NCBI GenBank assembly: GCA_003537645.1
Contig: DPRM01000029.1
Span: forward strand, 9,697-15,921
Reading direction: 5' to 3'
DNA length: 6,225 nt
DNA from: Prolixibacteraceae bacterium
Lineage (GTDB): Bacteria > Bacteroidota > Bacteroidia > Bacteroidales > Prolixibacteraceae
Made by a program: the position numbers and the translations under genes. Below, piece by piece: positions 1 to 5,017 of the stretch; positions within the stretch are counted from its first letter, which is position 1; every line of letters begins with the position of its first letter. Below the pieces are notes generated by a model that was not told the origin of the DNA, searched no databases, and was given only the letters and a program-made list of their open reading frames with translations.

Positions 1-1124
1 GCATCCGACAAGCCTGGAACAATGATGCGGACATCAATTCCACCCAAAGCCGAAGTTTTCAGCGCAGTAATAATGTCGGCCGGTGGCATCAGGTAGGGCG
101 ATGAAACATAAACGTATTCGGTAGCCGAGGCAATCGCCGCAAAATACGCCTGACCAATACTTTCCCAATCCGAATCGGGGCCACTTGACGCAATCTGTAC
201 CAATTTGCCATCACCGGCTTCGAATGGTTTAAAATAGTTTTCACCTTTCAGTATTTCTCTCGAAACAAAATACCAGTCGGCCATAAAAATAATTTGAAGG
301 GCCGTTGCGCCGCCACCTGTAATTTTCAGGTGAGTATCGCGCCAGGGACCAATTCCCGGAACGCCATCCTGATACCGGTCGGCAAAATTTAAGCCACCAA
401 CAAAGGCGGTCTCACCATCAACCACCAGAATTTTTCGGTGATTTCGATAGTTAACTTTCGAAGTAAGCATAGGGTAGCGTACCCGCATAAAGCAATCGAC
501 CTTAACTCCGGCATCCGACATGGTTTTAAGCCATTTTCGTTTTAACTCCCAGCTACCCACATCGTCGTAAATAAACCGGACTTCAACTCCTTCGCGCGCC
601 TTTAGAATGAGCAGTTCGCGTAAATAATTACCTATTTTATCGTCTTCAACAATGTAATACTCCAAATGAATGTGGTGTTTTGCATGTTCAATTGCACTAA
701 AGATTTCTGGAAAAGTTTCTTCGCCATTTCGTAAAACTTTAACTTCGTTATTGTTAGTCAAAATGGCATTCGAATTCGAAAGTAGCAGATTCATCAAGCG
801 CTTTTTGGAGTAAATTCTGTTGCTGATCTGGAGATGATTGTCGGGAAGATTATCCAATTGTTCCAAAGTGAGGTTCCGGAGTTTTTCGAGGTTTCGGAGT
901 CCCTTGCGCGAATACATTTTCGTTTTGCGATACTCTTGTCCAAAGAAGAGATAGAATACAATTCCGGCAAAAGGGAGCAATACCAAAACCAGAATCCAGC
1001 TAATGGTTTTTACCGGGTTTCGGTTCTCAAGGATGATGAGTATGGCAATAAAAACAACCGTTAGAAAGTAGAGGATGGTTACCAAACTTGGCATCGATTT
1101 CCATATATCGAACAAAATAGCCAT
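1..1124 (-). CDS. cls: Cardiolipin synthase (phospholipase D superfamily), N-terminal 375 residues, cut by window edge
   Basis: Enzymes of this family make cardiolipin at the inner membrane, typically from two phosphatidylglycerol molecules with release of glycerol. The reading frame starts at the ATG at 1124-1122 (MAILFDIWKS) and stays open to base 1. Residues about 12-33 and 40-61 are two hydrophobic membrane segments, followed by FGQEYRK, typical of the PLDc_N domain before the catalytic part. The first HKD motif (HxK-x4-D) is complete: NYRNHRKILVVDG with His229, Lys231 and Asp236, followed by the usual FVGGLNFADRY. The second HKD motif should lie about 40-60 residues beyond the visible end, so it cannot be checked; full-length family members have about 480 residues. 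No Shine-Dalgarno precedes the start. It lies downstream of ribD on the same strand, but the 170-base gap argues for a separate promoter. ClsA-type cardiolipin synthase is much the best fit; another PLD-type phosphatidyltransferase is possible. Confidence 0.93.
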   Translation of the reverse strand, partial: MAILFDIWKSMPSLVTILYFLTVVFIAILIILENRNPVKTISWILVLVLLPFAGIVFYLFFGQEYRKTKMYSRKGLRNLEKLRNLTLEQLDNLPDNHLQISNRIYSKKRLMNLLLSNSNAILTNNNEVKVLRNGEETFPEIFSAIEHAKHHIHLEYYIVEDDKIGNYLRELLILKAREGVEVRFIYDDVGSWELKRKWLKTMSDAGVKVDCFMRVRYPMLTSKVNYRNHRKILVVDGETAFVGGLNFADRYQDGVPGIGPWRDTHLKITGGGATALQIIFMADWYFVSREILKGENYFKPFEAGDGKLVQIASSGPDSDWESIGQAYFAAIASATEYVYVSSPYLMPPADIITALKTSALGGIDVRIIVPGLSD

Positions 1125-1161
1125 GCGTTATTGAAGTTGAATTGGTGCGACTAAATTTCAC

Positions 1162-1169
1162 GAAAAATA
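1162..1169 (-). promoter_or_regulatory. Possible -7 box of the cardiolipin synthase gene
   Basis: Read on the minus strand this is TATTTTTC, one base from the Bacteroidota -7 consensus TAnnTTTG. It lies 37 bases before the cls ATG, a plausible leader length. I find no convincing TTG element at the expected distance upstream, and the region is AT-rich, so a chance match is quite possible. Confidence 0.25.
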
Positions 1170-1197
1170 AGCTTAAAAGCAAAAGAAATTTATCAGT

Positions 1198-1305
1198 ACA
1201 CGATTTTTAAAGATTGTCGGATGGACACGATTAATAATCAAAAGAATAAATACAATGTATGATCCTGTTTATCTTTTAATCCTTAAAATCGTGTTCAGAT
1301 TTTCC
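1198..1305. repeat. Intergenic imperfect inverted repeat with short ATC-rich units
   Basis: This covers most of the gap between ribD and cls. The left arm at 1198-1215 (ACACGATTTTTAAAGATT) pairs with the right arm at 1278-1294 (AATCCTTAAAATCGTGT) with one extra base and one mismatch, separated by about 62 bases. ACACGATT occurs again in direct orientation at 1225-1232. The right half breaks into 8-9 base units beginning ATC: ATCCTGTTT (1262), ATCTTTTA (1271), ATCCTTAAA (1279), ATCGTGTTC (1288). The last unit overlaps the ribD stop codon (complement of 1295-1297). It resembles dispersed intergenic ATCCT-type repeats that I recall from Bacteroidota and other environmental bacteria, but that is memory rather than a search. 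In RNA the arms could pair just after the ribD stop. No clean run of U follows, so an intrinsic terminator is not established. Confidence 0.55.
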
Positions 1306-2338
1306 TTTTTAGCACATGAAGTTTACAATCGTCTAATTTTCGGTAAGCCAGTGTTTTTCCTGAAATATGCGGTGCTGCCACCCCTTTCCCGAAAAACTGG
1401 TTGCCGGTGTAAACAAATGCCTCATCCCATAAGTTAATATCAATGAAGCTGTTGAGTAACTTACTGCCTCCTTCAACAATCACCGAAAGTATATTACGAC
1501 GGTAAAGTTCGTCCATCAATTGGGGCAATATATTTTGGTTAAAATCGAGCCTGATGTATTTCAGGTTTTCAGAACCAGTCATTTCTGCGGAAGTAAAAAC
1601 CCAGGTGGACGATTTGCGGTCGAAAATCTGCAAGCCGGGATCGAGGCGCCCAACACGGTCGATGACCATTCGAATTGGCTGCGTACCCGACCACTCGCGC
1701 ACCGTGAGTGCCGGATTATCGTATTGAGCCGTATTAGTGCCGATAAGAATAGCTGATTCTTCGGATCGTTGCTTGTGTACAAGCCGCTTGGCCAAAGCAT
1801 TGGTAATCCATGTTGGATGAACGGTTTCGCTGCGGTCGGTATCAATAAACCCATCGAGAGTTTGTGCCCATTTCAGGATAATATAAGGCCGTTTTTTCTC
1901 GTGGAAAATAAAAAAACGGCGGTTCAGTGTGCGGCATTTTTTTTCCAGAAGCCCCATTTCCACTTCAATTCCAGCCTTACGCATTTTTTCAATGCCTTTC
2001 CCGGCCACTTCAGCAAACGGATCGATGGTGCCAATAATTACATGCGGAATTTGGTTTTCGATAATCAGATCGGAGCATGGGGGTGTTTTCCCAAAATGCG
2101 CGCAAGGTTCAAGCGAAACGTACAAGGTTGACTTTGGCAATAATTCCGGATTTTTTACCGATCGGATCGCATTTACTTCAGCATGTGCCTCTCCGTATTT
2201 TTCGTGATATCCCTCGCCAATGATGATTCCCTCGTGCACTATAACGCAGCCCACCATCGGATTTGGAGCCACATTTCCCATTCCGAGGAGTGCCAGATCG
2301 AGGCAGCGTTGCATAAAGATTTCAGGAGTACTCATCAT
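1295..2338 (-). CDS. ribD: Bifunctional riboflavin biosynthesis protein RibD (deaminase/reductase)
   Basis: RibD carries out two successive cytoplasmic steps of riboflavin synthesis: deamination of the diaminohydroxyphosphoribosylaminopyrimidine made by GTP cyclohydrolase II, then NADPH-dependent reduction of the ribose side chain. The protein has 347 residues, normal for the family. The N-terminal deaminase domain (about 1-145) shows NPMVGCV and the zinc site: HAE at 52-54, plus Cys79 and Cys88 in PCAHFGKTPPCSDLI. The C-terminal reductase domain (about 150-347) begins with RPYIILKWAQTLDG (Lys156) and contains ILIGTNT, DNPALTVR and VEGGSKLLNSF. I place the start at the ATG at 2338; the adjacent ATG at 2335 (giving MSTPEIF) is equally possible. 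A TTG further up at 2368 lies beyond the likely promoter box and is rejected. It is divergent from prmC. No FMN riboswitch fits in the short upstream gap, and no other riboflavin gene is in the window. Confidence 0.96.
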   Translation of the reverse strand: MMSTPEIFMQRCLDLALLGMGNVAPNPMVGCVIVHEGIIIGEGYHEKYGEAHAEVNAIRSVKNPELLPKSTLYVSLEPCAHFGKTPPCSDLIIENQIPHVIIGTIDPFAEVAGKGIEKMRKAGIEVEMGLLEKKCRTLNRRFFIFHEKKRPYIILKWAQTLDGFIDTDRSETVHPTWITNALAKRLVHKQRSEESAILIGTNTAQYDNPALTVREWSGTQPIRMVIDRVGRLDPGLQIFDRKSSTWVFTSAEMTGSENLKYIRLDFNQNILPQLMDELYRRNILSVIVEGGSKLLNSFIDINLWDEAFVYTGNQFFGKGVAAPHISGKTLAYRKLDDCKLHVLKRKI

Positions 2339-2347
2339 CGAAAAAAT

Positions 2348-2355
2348 TAACTTTG
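2348..2355 (+). promoter_or_regulatory. Predicted -7 box of prmC
   Basis: TAACTTTG, followed by C, matches the Bacteroidota -7 consensus TAnnTTTG (often TAnnTTTGC). It ends 15 bases before the prmC ATG at 2371, giving a very short leader. I see no TTG-type -33 element at the expected distance, where the sequence is already ribD coding DNA. The TTG inside this box would be the first codon of a longer prmC frame, which is a further reason to prefer the ATG. Confidence 0.55.
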
Positions 2356-2356
2356 C

Positions 2357-2364
2357 CAAAAATA
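2357..2364 (-). promoter_or_regulatory. Predicted -7 box of ribD
   Basis: On the minus strand this reads TATTTTTG, an exact match to TAnnTTTG. It ends 18 bases before the ribD ATG at 2338. It is separated by a single base from the oppositely directed prmC box, so two RNA polymerases could hardly bind both at once. No clear -33 element is visible on this strand either. Confidence 0.45.
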
Positions 2365-2370
2365 ACAATA

Positions 2371-3216
2371 ATGAAGGCAGCTATCGCATCCATCCGAAAA
2401 GAATTGGCAGGAATTTACCCCAAAGAGGAAACGGAGAGTCTTATTTTTCTGATATTCGAAAAGTTGAAAGGATACTCGCGCACCCGATTTTTACTGGCAA
2501 ATGATGAGTTACTGAACAAAGATGAGTTGCTTGAAATTGCAACAATTATTGCCCGGCTGAAAAATCATGAACCCATTCAGTACATTCTGGGCGAAACAGA
2601 ATTCTTTGGATTGCCATTTTATGCTGTTCCTGAAGTATTAATTCCGCGTCCCGAAACCGAAGAACTGGTGCAATGGATCGTTCAGGAAAACCAGCAATTG
2701 AAACCCACGATTATTGACATTGGAACCGGAACCGGGTGCATTGCTATTTCGTTACAGAAAAACATTCCACATTCCACTGTTCTGGCCTGCGATGTTTCAC
2801 CTGTTTGCATCGAAACCGCAAGGCGTAATGCAAATTTAAATTCAGCAGATGTTGCTGTAATTGAATTTGATATCCTGAATAATAGTCCTGAATTCAGGTT
2901 CCCCGATTTGAATATCATTGTCAGTAATCCGCCATACATCAGGGAAACAGAGAAAACTTTAATGCAGAGGAATGTACTTGATTTTGAGCCTGAACTTGCA
3001 CTTTTTGTTCAGGATGAACGACCTTTGATTTTCTACGAACGAATCGCCGATTTCGCGCTAATTCATTTAAAGAGACCGGGTCTCTTGTATTTCGAAATCA
3101 ATGAAGCATTTGGCATTGAATGTTTTGATCTGCTTAAGCAAAAAGGTTTCTCGGACATTCAATTAAAAAGAGACATCAACGAAAAAGACAGAATGATTCG
3201 GGCAGCGCTTTTATGA
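2371..3216 (+). CDS. prmC: Peptide chain release factor N5-glutamine methyltransferase (PrmC/HemK)
   Basis: PrmC uses S-adenosylmethionine in the cytoplasm to methylate the glutamine of the GGQ motif in release factors RF1 and RF2, which improves translation termination. The protein has 281 residues, close to the usual length of about 280. The N-terminal helical release-factor-binding domain covers about 1-75 and ends in EPIQYILG. IPRPETEELV (91-100) is a PrmC signature. The SAM-binding loop is DIGTGTG at 116-122, followed by an acidic strand end (CDVSP, about 140-144). The catalytic NPPY motif that positions the substrate glutamine is at 186-189 in VSNPPYIRETE. The frame stays open to a TTG at 2353 six codons upstream, but that codon lies in the predicted -7 box, so the ATG at 2371 (MKAAIASIRKEL) is preferred. 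It is divergent from ribD; the next gene, on the same strand, is 96 bases downstream and has its own promoter-like box. Confidence 0.96.
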   Translation: MKAAIASIRKELAGIYPKEETESLIFLIFEKLKGYSRTRFLLANDELLNKDELLEIATIIARLKNHEPIQYILGETEFFGLPFYAVPEVLIPRPETEELVQWIVQENQQLKPTIIDIGTGTGCIAISLQKNIPHSTVLACDVSPVCIETARRNANLNSADVAVIEFDILNNSPEFRFPDLNIIVSNPPYIRETEKTLMQRNVLDFEPELALFVQDERPLIFYERIADFALIHLKRPGLLYFEINEAFGIECFDLLKQKGFSDIQLKRDINEKDRMIRAALL

Positions 3217-3253
3217 AAAGGGAAAATCTCAAAAATCAGATATAATAAAATCA

Positions 3254-3261
3254 TATATTTG
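3254..3261 (+). promoter_or_regulatory. Predicted -7 box of the membrane-anchored EEP hydrolase gene
   Basis: TATATTTG is an exact match to the Bacteroidota -7 consensus and is identical to the box in front of the regulator gene at 4456. It leaves a leader of roughly 45 bases before the TTG start at 3313. No strong -33 TTG is visible. It suggests that the hydrolase gene is transcribed independently of prmC, at least in part. Confidence 0.55.
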
Positions 3262-3289
3262 TATTGAACGCAGGCCAGCGATAGCGAGG

Positions 3290-3316
3290 ATGGAACATAA
3301 ACCACGAACCATTTGA
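3290..3316 (+). other. Eight-codon upstream reading frame overlapping the hydrolase start
   Basis: An ATG at 3290 opens a short frame, MEHKPRTI, ending in TGA at 3314-3316. That stop shares two bases with the TTG start of the hydrolase at 3313-3315, giving a TTGA overlap like the ATGA overlaps used for translational coupling. It lies downstream of the predicted promoter, so it would be in the mRNA. GAGGA at 3286-3290 runs into its ATG and is too close to act as a Shine-Dalgarno. Whether the frame is translated is unknown; short frames of this size occur by chance. Confidence 0.3.
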
Positions 3317-4377
3317 AACATATTTTTGTATATACACTTCTGCTTTTTAATATCGTTGCTGTATTTGCAATCGGTTTAGCTTCTCTGTCTGTTTATATCA
3401 GTCCCGAACAGTTTTGGATACCTGCCTTGTTCGGAATGGCTTATCCTTATCTTCTGGTTGTTAATATCATTTTCATTGTTTTATGGATTGTAATTAAACC
3501 AAAATTCGCCCTTTTTTCGGTTTTAATCATTCTCGCCGGTTTTAATAACATTGGAAATTATCTCCAGTTTTCGAGGGAAAAATCCCCAGAAAAAGGACTT
3601 CGGGTAACCAGCTACAACGTGAAATATTTCATGGGAAATACCGAATTCCCGAACAAGGAAAATGCCGATCATATCCTTAATTTTTTGCGGCAGGATAATG
3701 CTGACATTATTTGTTTGCAGGAAGTAAGACTAAACAAACGGCAAATTTTCGACTTTAAAAACACCCGGCTTCCACAGGTAAAACATTTACAACTGGCACA
3801 CAACAGCTACGCCGGCGGCCTGCTCACAATGACCAGTTTCCCGATACTTAACATGGGCGAAATCAGGTTTAAAAATTCGGGAAACATGATCATTTACACT
3901 GATATATTAATGAATACCGATACTGTCAGGGTTTACAATTGTCATCTGCAATCGTACCGTCTGCGTGAAGCCGAGATCAATACCATCGATTCGCTCGATT
4001 TTAATAACGAGCCAAAAACAAAAGAAAAGTTGAAGGTATTAGGCCTGAAATTTAAGGAAGCACTTATTAAAAGAGCTGAACAGGCCGCAACTCTTCGGGC
4101 GCATATTGATAATTGTAATTTCCCGGTAATTGTTTGCGGCGACTTTAACGACACACCCGTTTCGTTTACATACCGAACAGTAAAAGGTGATCTGGAAGAT
4201 TCGTTTACCAGGTCGGGGAAAGGAACTGCCAATACTTACAATGGAAAATTACCCTCCTTCAGGATCGACTATATTTTGTACAGTCCAAAATTCACAAGTT
4301 ATAATTTTGAGGTTGCAACGCTTGAGCATTCCGACCACTTTCCGATTAGCTGTGATTTGTTCCCGGCGGAGAAATAA
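3313..4377 (+). CDS. Membrane-anchored endonuclease/exonuclease/phosphatase-family hydrolase
   Basis: This 354-residue protein joins a hydrophobic N-terminal region to an EEP-fold (DNase I-like) metal-dependent phosphoesterase domain. Membrane segments lie at about 5-28, 37-61 and 64-82, and the catalytic domain follows from about 96. Family motifs are in order: TSYNVKYF with Asn102, IICLQEV with the metal-binding Glu137, YNCHLQSYR with His211, CGDFND with Asp277 and Asn279, RIDYILYS with Asp319, and the terminal HSDHFPI with Asp341-His342. All expected active-site residues are present, so it should be active. The substrate cannot be read from the sequence: EEP proteins cut nucleic acids, phosphoinositides, sphingomyelin or other phosphodiesters. 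The side of the membrane on which the domain sits is also unclear. The only upstream start in this frame is the TTG at 3313, because a TAA lies at 3298 and the next ATG (residue 42) falls within a membrane segment. It follows prmC on the same strand. Confidence 0.88.
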   Translation: MKHIFVYTLLLFNIVAVFAIGLASLSVYISPEQFWIPALFGMAYPYLLVVNIIFIVLWIVIKPKFALFSVLIILAGFNNIGNYLQFSREKSPEKGLRVTSYNVKYFMGNTEFPNKENADHILNFLRQDNADIICLQEVRLNKRQIFDFKNTRLPQVKHLQLAHNSYAGGLLTMTSFPILNMGEIRFKNSGNMIIYTDILMNTDTVRVYNCHLQSYRLREAEINTIDSLDFNNEPKTKEKLKVLGLKFKEALIKRAEQAATLRAHIDNCNFPVIVCGDFNDTPVSFTYRTVKGDLEDSFTRSGKGTANTYNGKLPSFRIDYILYSPKFTSYNFEVATLEHSDHFPISCDLFPAEK

Positions 4378-4423
4378 AATACAGTCTGGCGAAATTGCAA
4401 AATCAAAAAAATGTTAAAAAATC

Positions 4424-4443
4424 AGTTCGATCCGTGCCGAACT
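4424..4443. promoter_or_regulatory. Palindromic operator in front of the GbsR/MarR-type regulator gene
   Basis: AGTTCG at 4424-4429 and CGAACT at 4438-4443 form a perfect six-base inverted repeat around an eight-base centre. It ends 12 bases before the -7 box at 4456, so it covers the expected -33 region. The core GTTCG-N8-CGAAC recurs with the same spacing at 4969-4986, in front of tolC. A repressor dimer bound here would block transcription of the regulator gene, which suggests autoregulation. The binding protein is inferred from position. Confidence 0.6.
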
Positions 4444-4455
4444 AAAAAAACTAAT

Positions 4456-4463
4456 TATATTTG
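4456..4463 (+). promoter_or_regulatory. Predicted -7 box of the GbsR/MarR-type regulator gene
   Basis: TATATTTG, followed by C, is an exact match to the Bacteroidota -7 consensus and ends 20 bases before the ATG at 4484. The palindrome at 4424-4443 lies just upstream, where the -33 contact would be. Confidence 0.6.
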
Positions 4464-4483
4464 CCCCATAATTCATCTGCGAA

Positions 4484-4951
4484 ATGGAAGACATCGAAAG
4501 AATAACAAAGCAAAAAGAGCTGATTGAGCATATCGGCAGACAGAATGAGCGGGAAGGTTTTCAACCGGTTTCTGCCCGGATTCTTGGTTTGCTAATGGTT
4601 ATGGATAAGGAAGAATATACCTTTGATGAGATCGTTGAAGAAATGCAGATCAGCAAAAGCTCGGCAAGTACCGCCCTTAAAAATCTGGAGATTCGAGGCA
4701 TCATCGAGTACATTACATATCCCGGTGACCGCAAACGGTATTTTCGTTTTGTTTCAGGAGAAATTGACGGGATGATCAATGAAATGGAAACCAATATGAA
4801 GAAAAAACTGGCAACCATCAACCAGATCATCGAATTAAAGAAAGATCCAAATTCGAGAAATGCAACTTTTTTAAAGAATGTTTTAAAAGGAATGGAATTC
4901 TTCATTAAAAACCTGGATGAATTGAGAATTGCTTACAAGAAGGATCATTAA
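4484..4951 (+). CDS. GbsR/MarR-family winged-helix transcriptional regulator
   Basis: This 155-residue DNA-binding protein probably acts as a dimeric repressor. The N-terminal helix (about 4-22) leads into a winged helix-turn-helix. FDEIVEEMQISKSSASTALKNLEIRGII (about 47-74) holds the turn and the recognition helix, and the wing is YITYPGDRKRYFRFV (76-90), where the basic GDRKRYF pattern is typical of the GbsR branch of MarR-like regulators. From about 94 to 150 the protein is largely helical and charged, fitting a dimerisation region. The ATG at 4484 is well placed behind a TATATTTG box and has no Shine-Dalgarno. The TolC-family gene starts 66 bases downstream on the same strand. The same palindrome precedes both genes, which supports a role as local regulator of itself and of the efflux operon. 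The inducing ligand is unknown. Confidence 0.88.
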   Translation: MEDIERITKQKELIEHIGRQNEREGFQPVSARILGLLMVMDKEEYTFDEIVEEMQISKSSASTALKNLEIRGIIEYITYPGDRKRYFRFVSGEIDGMINEMETNMKKKLATINQIIELKKDPNSRNATFLKNVLKGMEFFIKNLDELRIAYKKDH

Positions 4952-4968
4952 ATTTTTTTATCCATTTG

Positions 4969-4986
4969 GTTCGTTTATTTACGAAC
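4969..4986. promoter_or_regulatory. Palindromic operator in front of tolC
   Basis: GTTCGTTTATTTACGAAC is a perfect inverted repeat with six-base arms around a six-base centre. Its core GTTCG-N8-CGAAC is shared, with identical spacing, with the palindrome at 4424-4443. It lies between a TTTG at 4965-4968 (possible -33 element) and a TATATTCA at 4994-5001 (possible weak -7 box), 32 to 49 bases before the tolC ATG. That is a good position for a repressor. The GbsR/MarR-type protein encoded just upstream is the obvious candidate to bind it. Confidence 0.62.
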
Positions 4987-4993
4987 TAATTAA

Positions 4994-5001
4994 TATATTC
5001 A
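4994..5001 (+). promoter_or_regulatory. Possible -7 box of the tolC gene
   Basis: TATATTCA matches TAnnTTTG at four of the six fixed positions and lies 16 bases before the ATG. With the TTTG at 4965-4968 it leaves a spacer of about 25 bases, slightly long for Bacteroidota promoters. The fit is weaker than for the other boxes in this window; its main support is the operator between the two elements. Confidence 0.35.
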
Positions 5002-5017
5002 GAATAATACATTAAAA

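Noticed and set aside
834..1064. Open frame of 76 codons on the plus strand inside the cardiolipin synthase gene
   Set aside because: It is antisense to a well-supported cls coding sequence and shows no family resemblance, so it is a shadow frame.
1255..1437. Open frame of 60 codons on the plus strand at the ribD/cls gap
   Set aside because: Most of it is antisense to the ribD 3' end and the rest lies in the intergenic repeat; no promoter box or recognisable protein.
2339..2368. Ten-codon N-terminal extension of RibD from a TTG
   Set aside because: It would begin upstream of the predicted minus-strand -7 box, and the family normally starts close to the ATGs at 2338/2335.
2353..2370. Six-codon N-terminal extension of PrmC from a TTG
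   Set aside because: The TTG is part of the predicted -7 box TAACTTTG, and the ATG at 2371 gives the normal family length.
2336..2370. FMN riboswitch in front of ribD
   Set aside because: The leader is far too short to hold one and prmC begins immediately beyond it.
3303..3310. Third copy of the CGAAC operator half-site near the hydrolase start
   Set aside because: There is no GTTCG partner at the correct distance, so it is a single five-base match expected by chance.
4561..4905. Minus-strand open frame of 114 codons opposite the regulator gene
   Set aside because: It is antisense to the clear GbsR/MarR-type coding sequence and has no recognisable domain.
4952..4968. Run of T after the regulator stop codon as an intrinsic terminator
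   Set aside because: No GC-rich stem precedes the T run.
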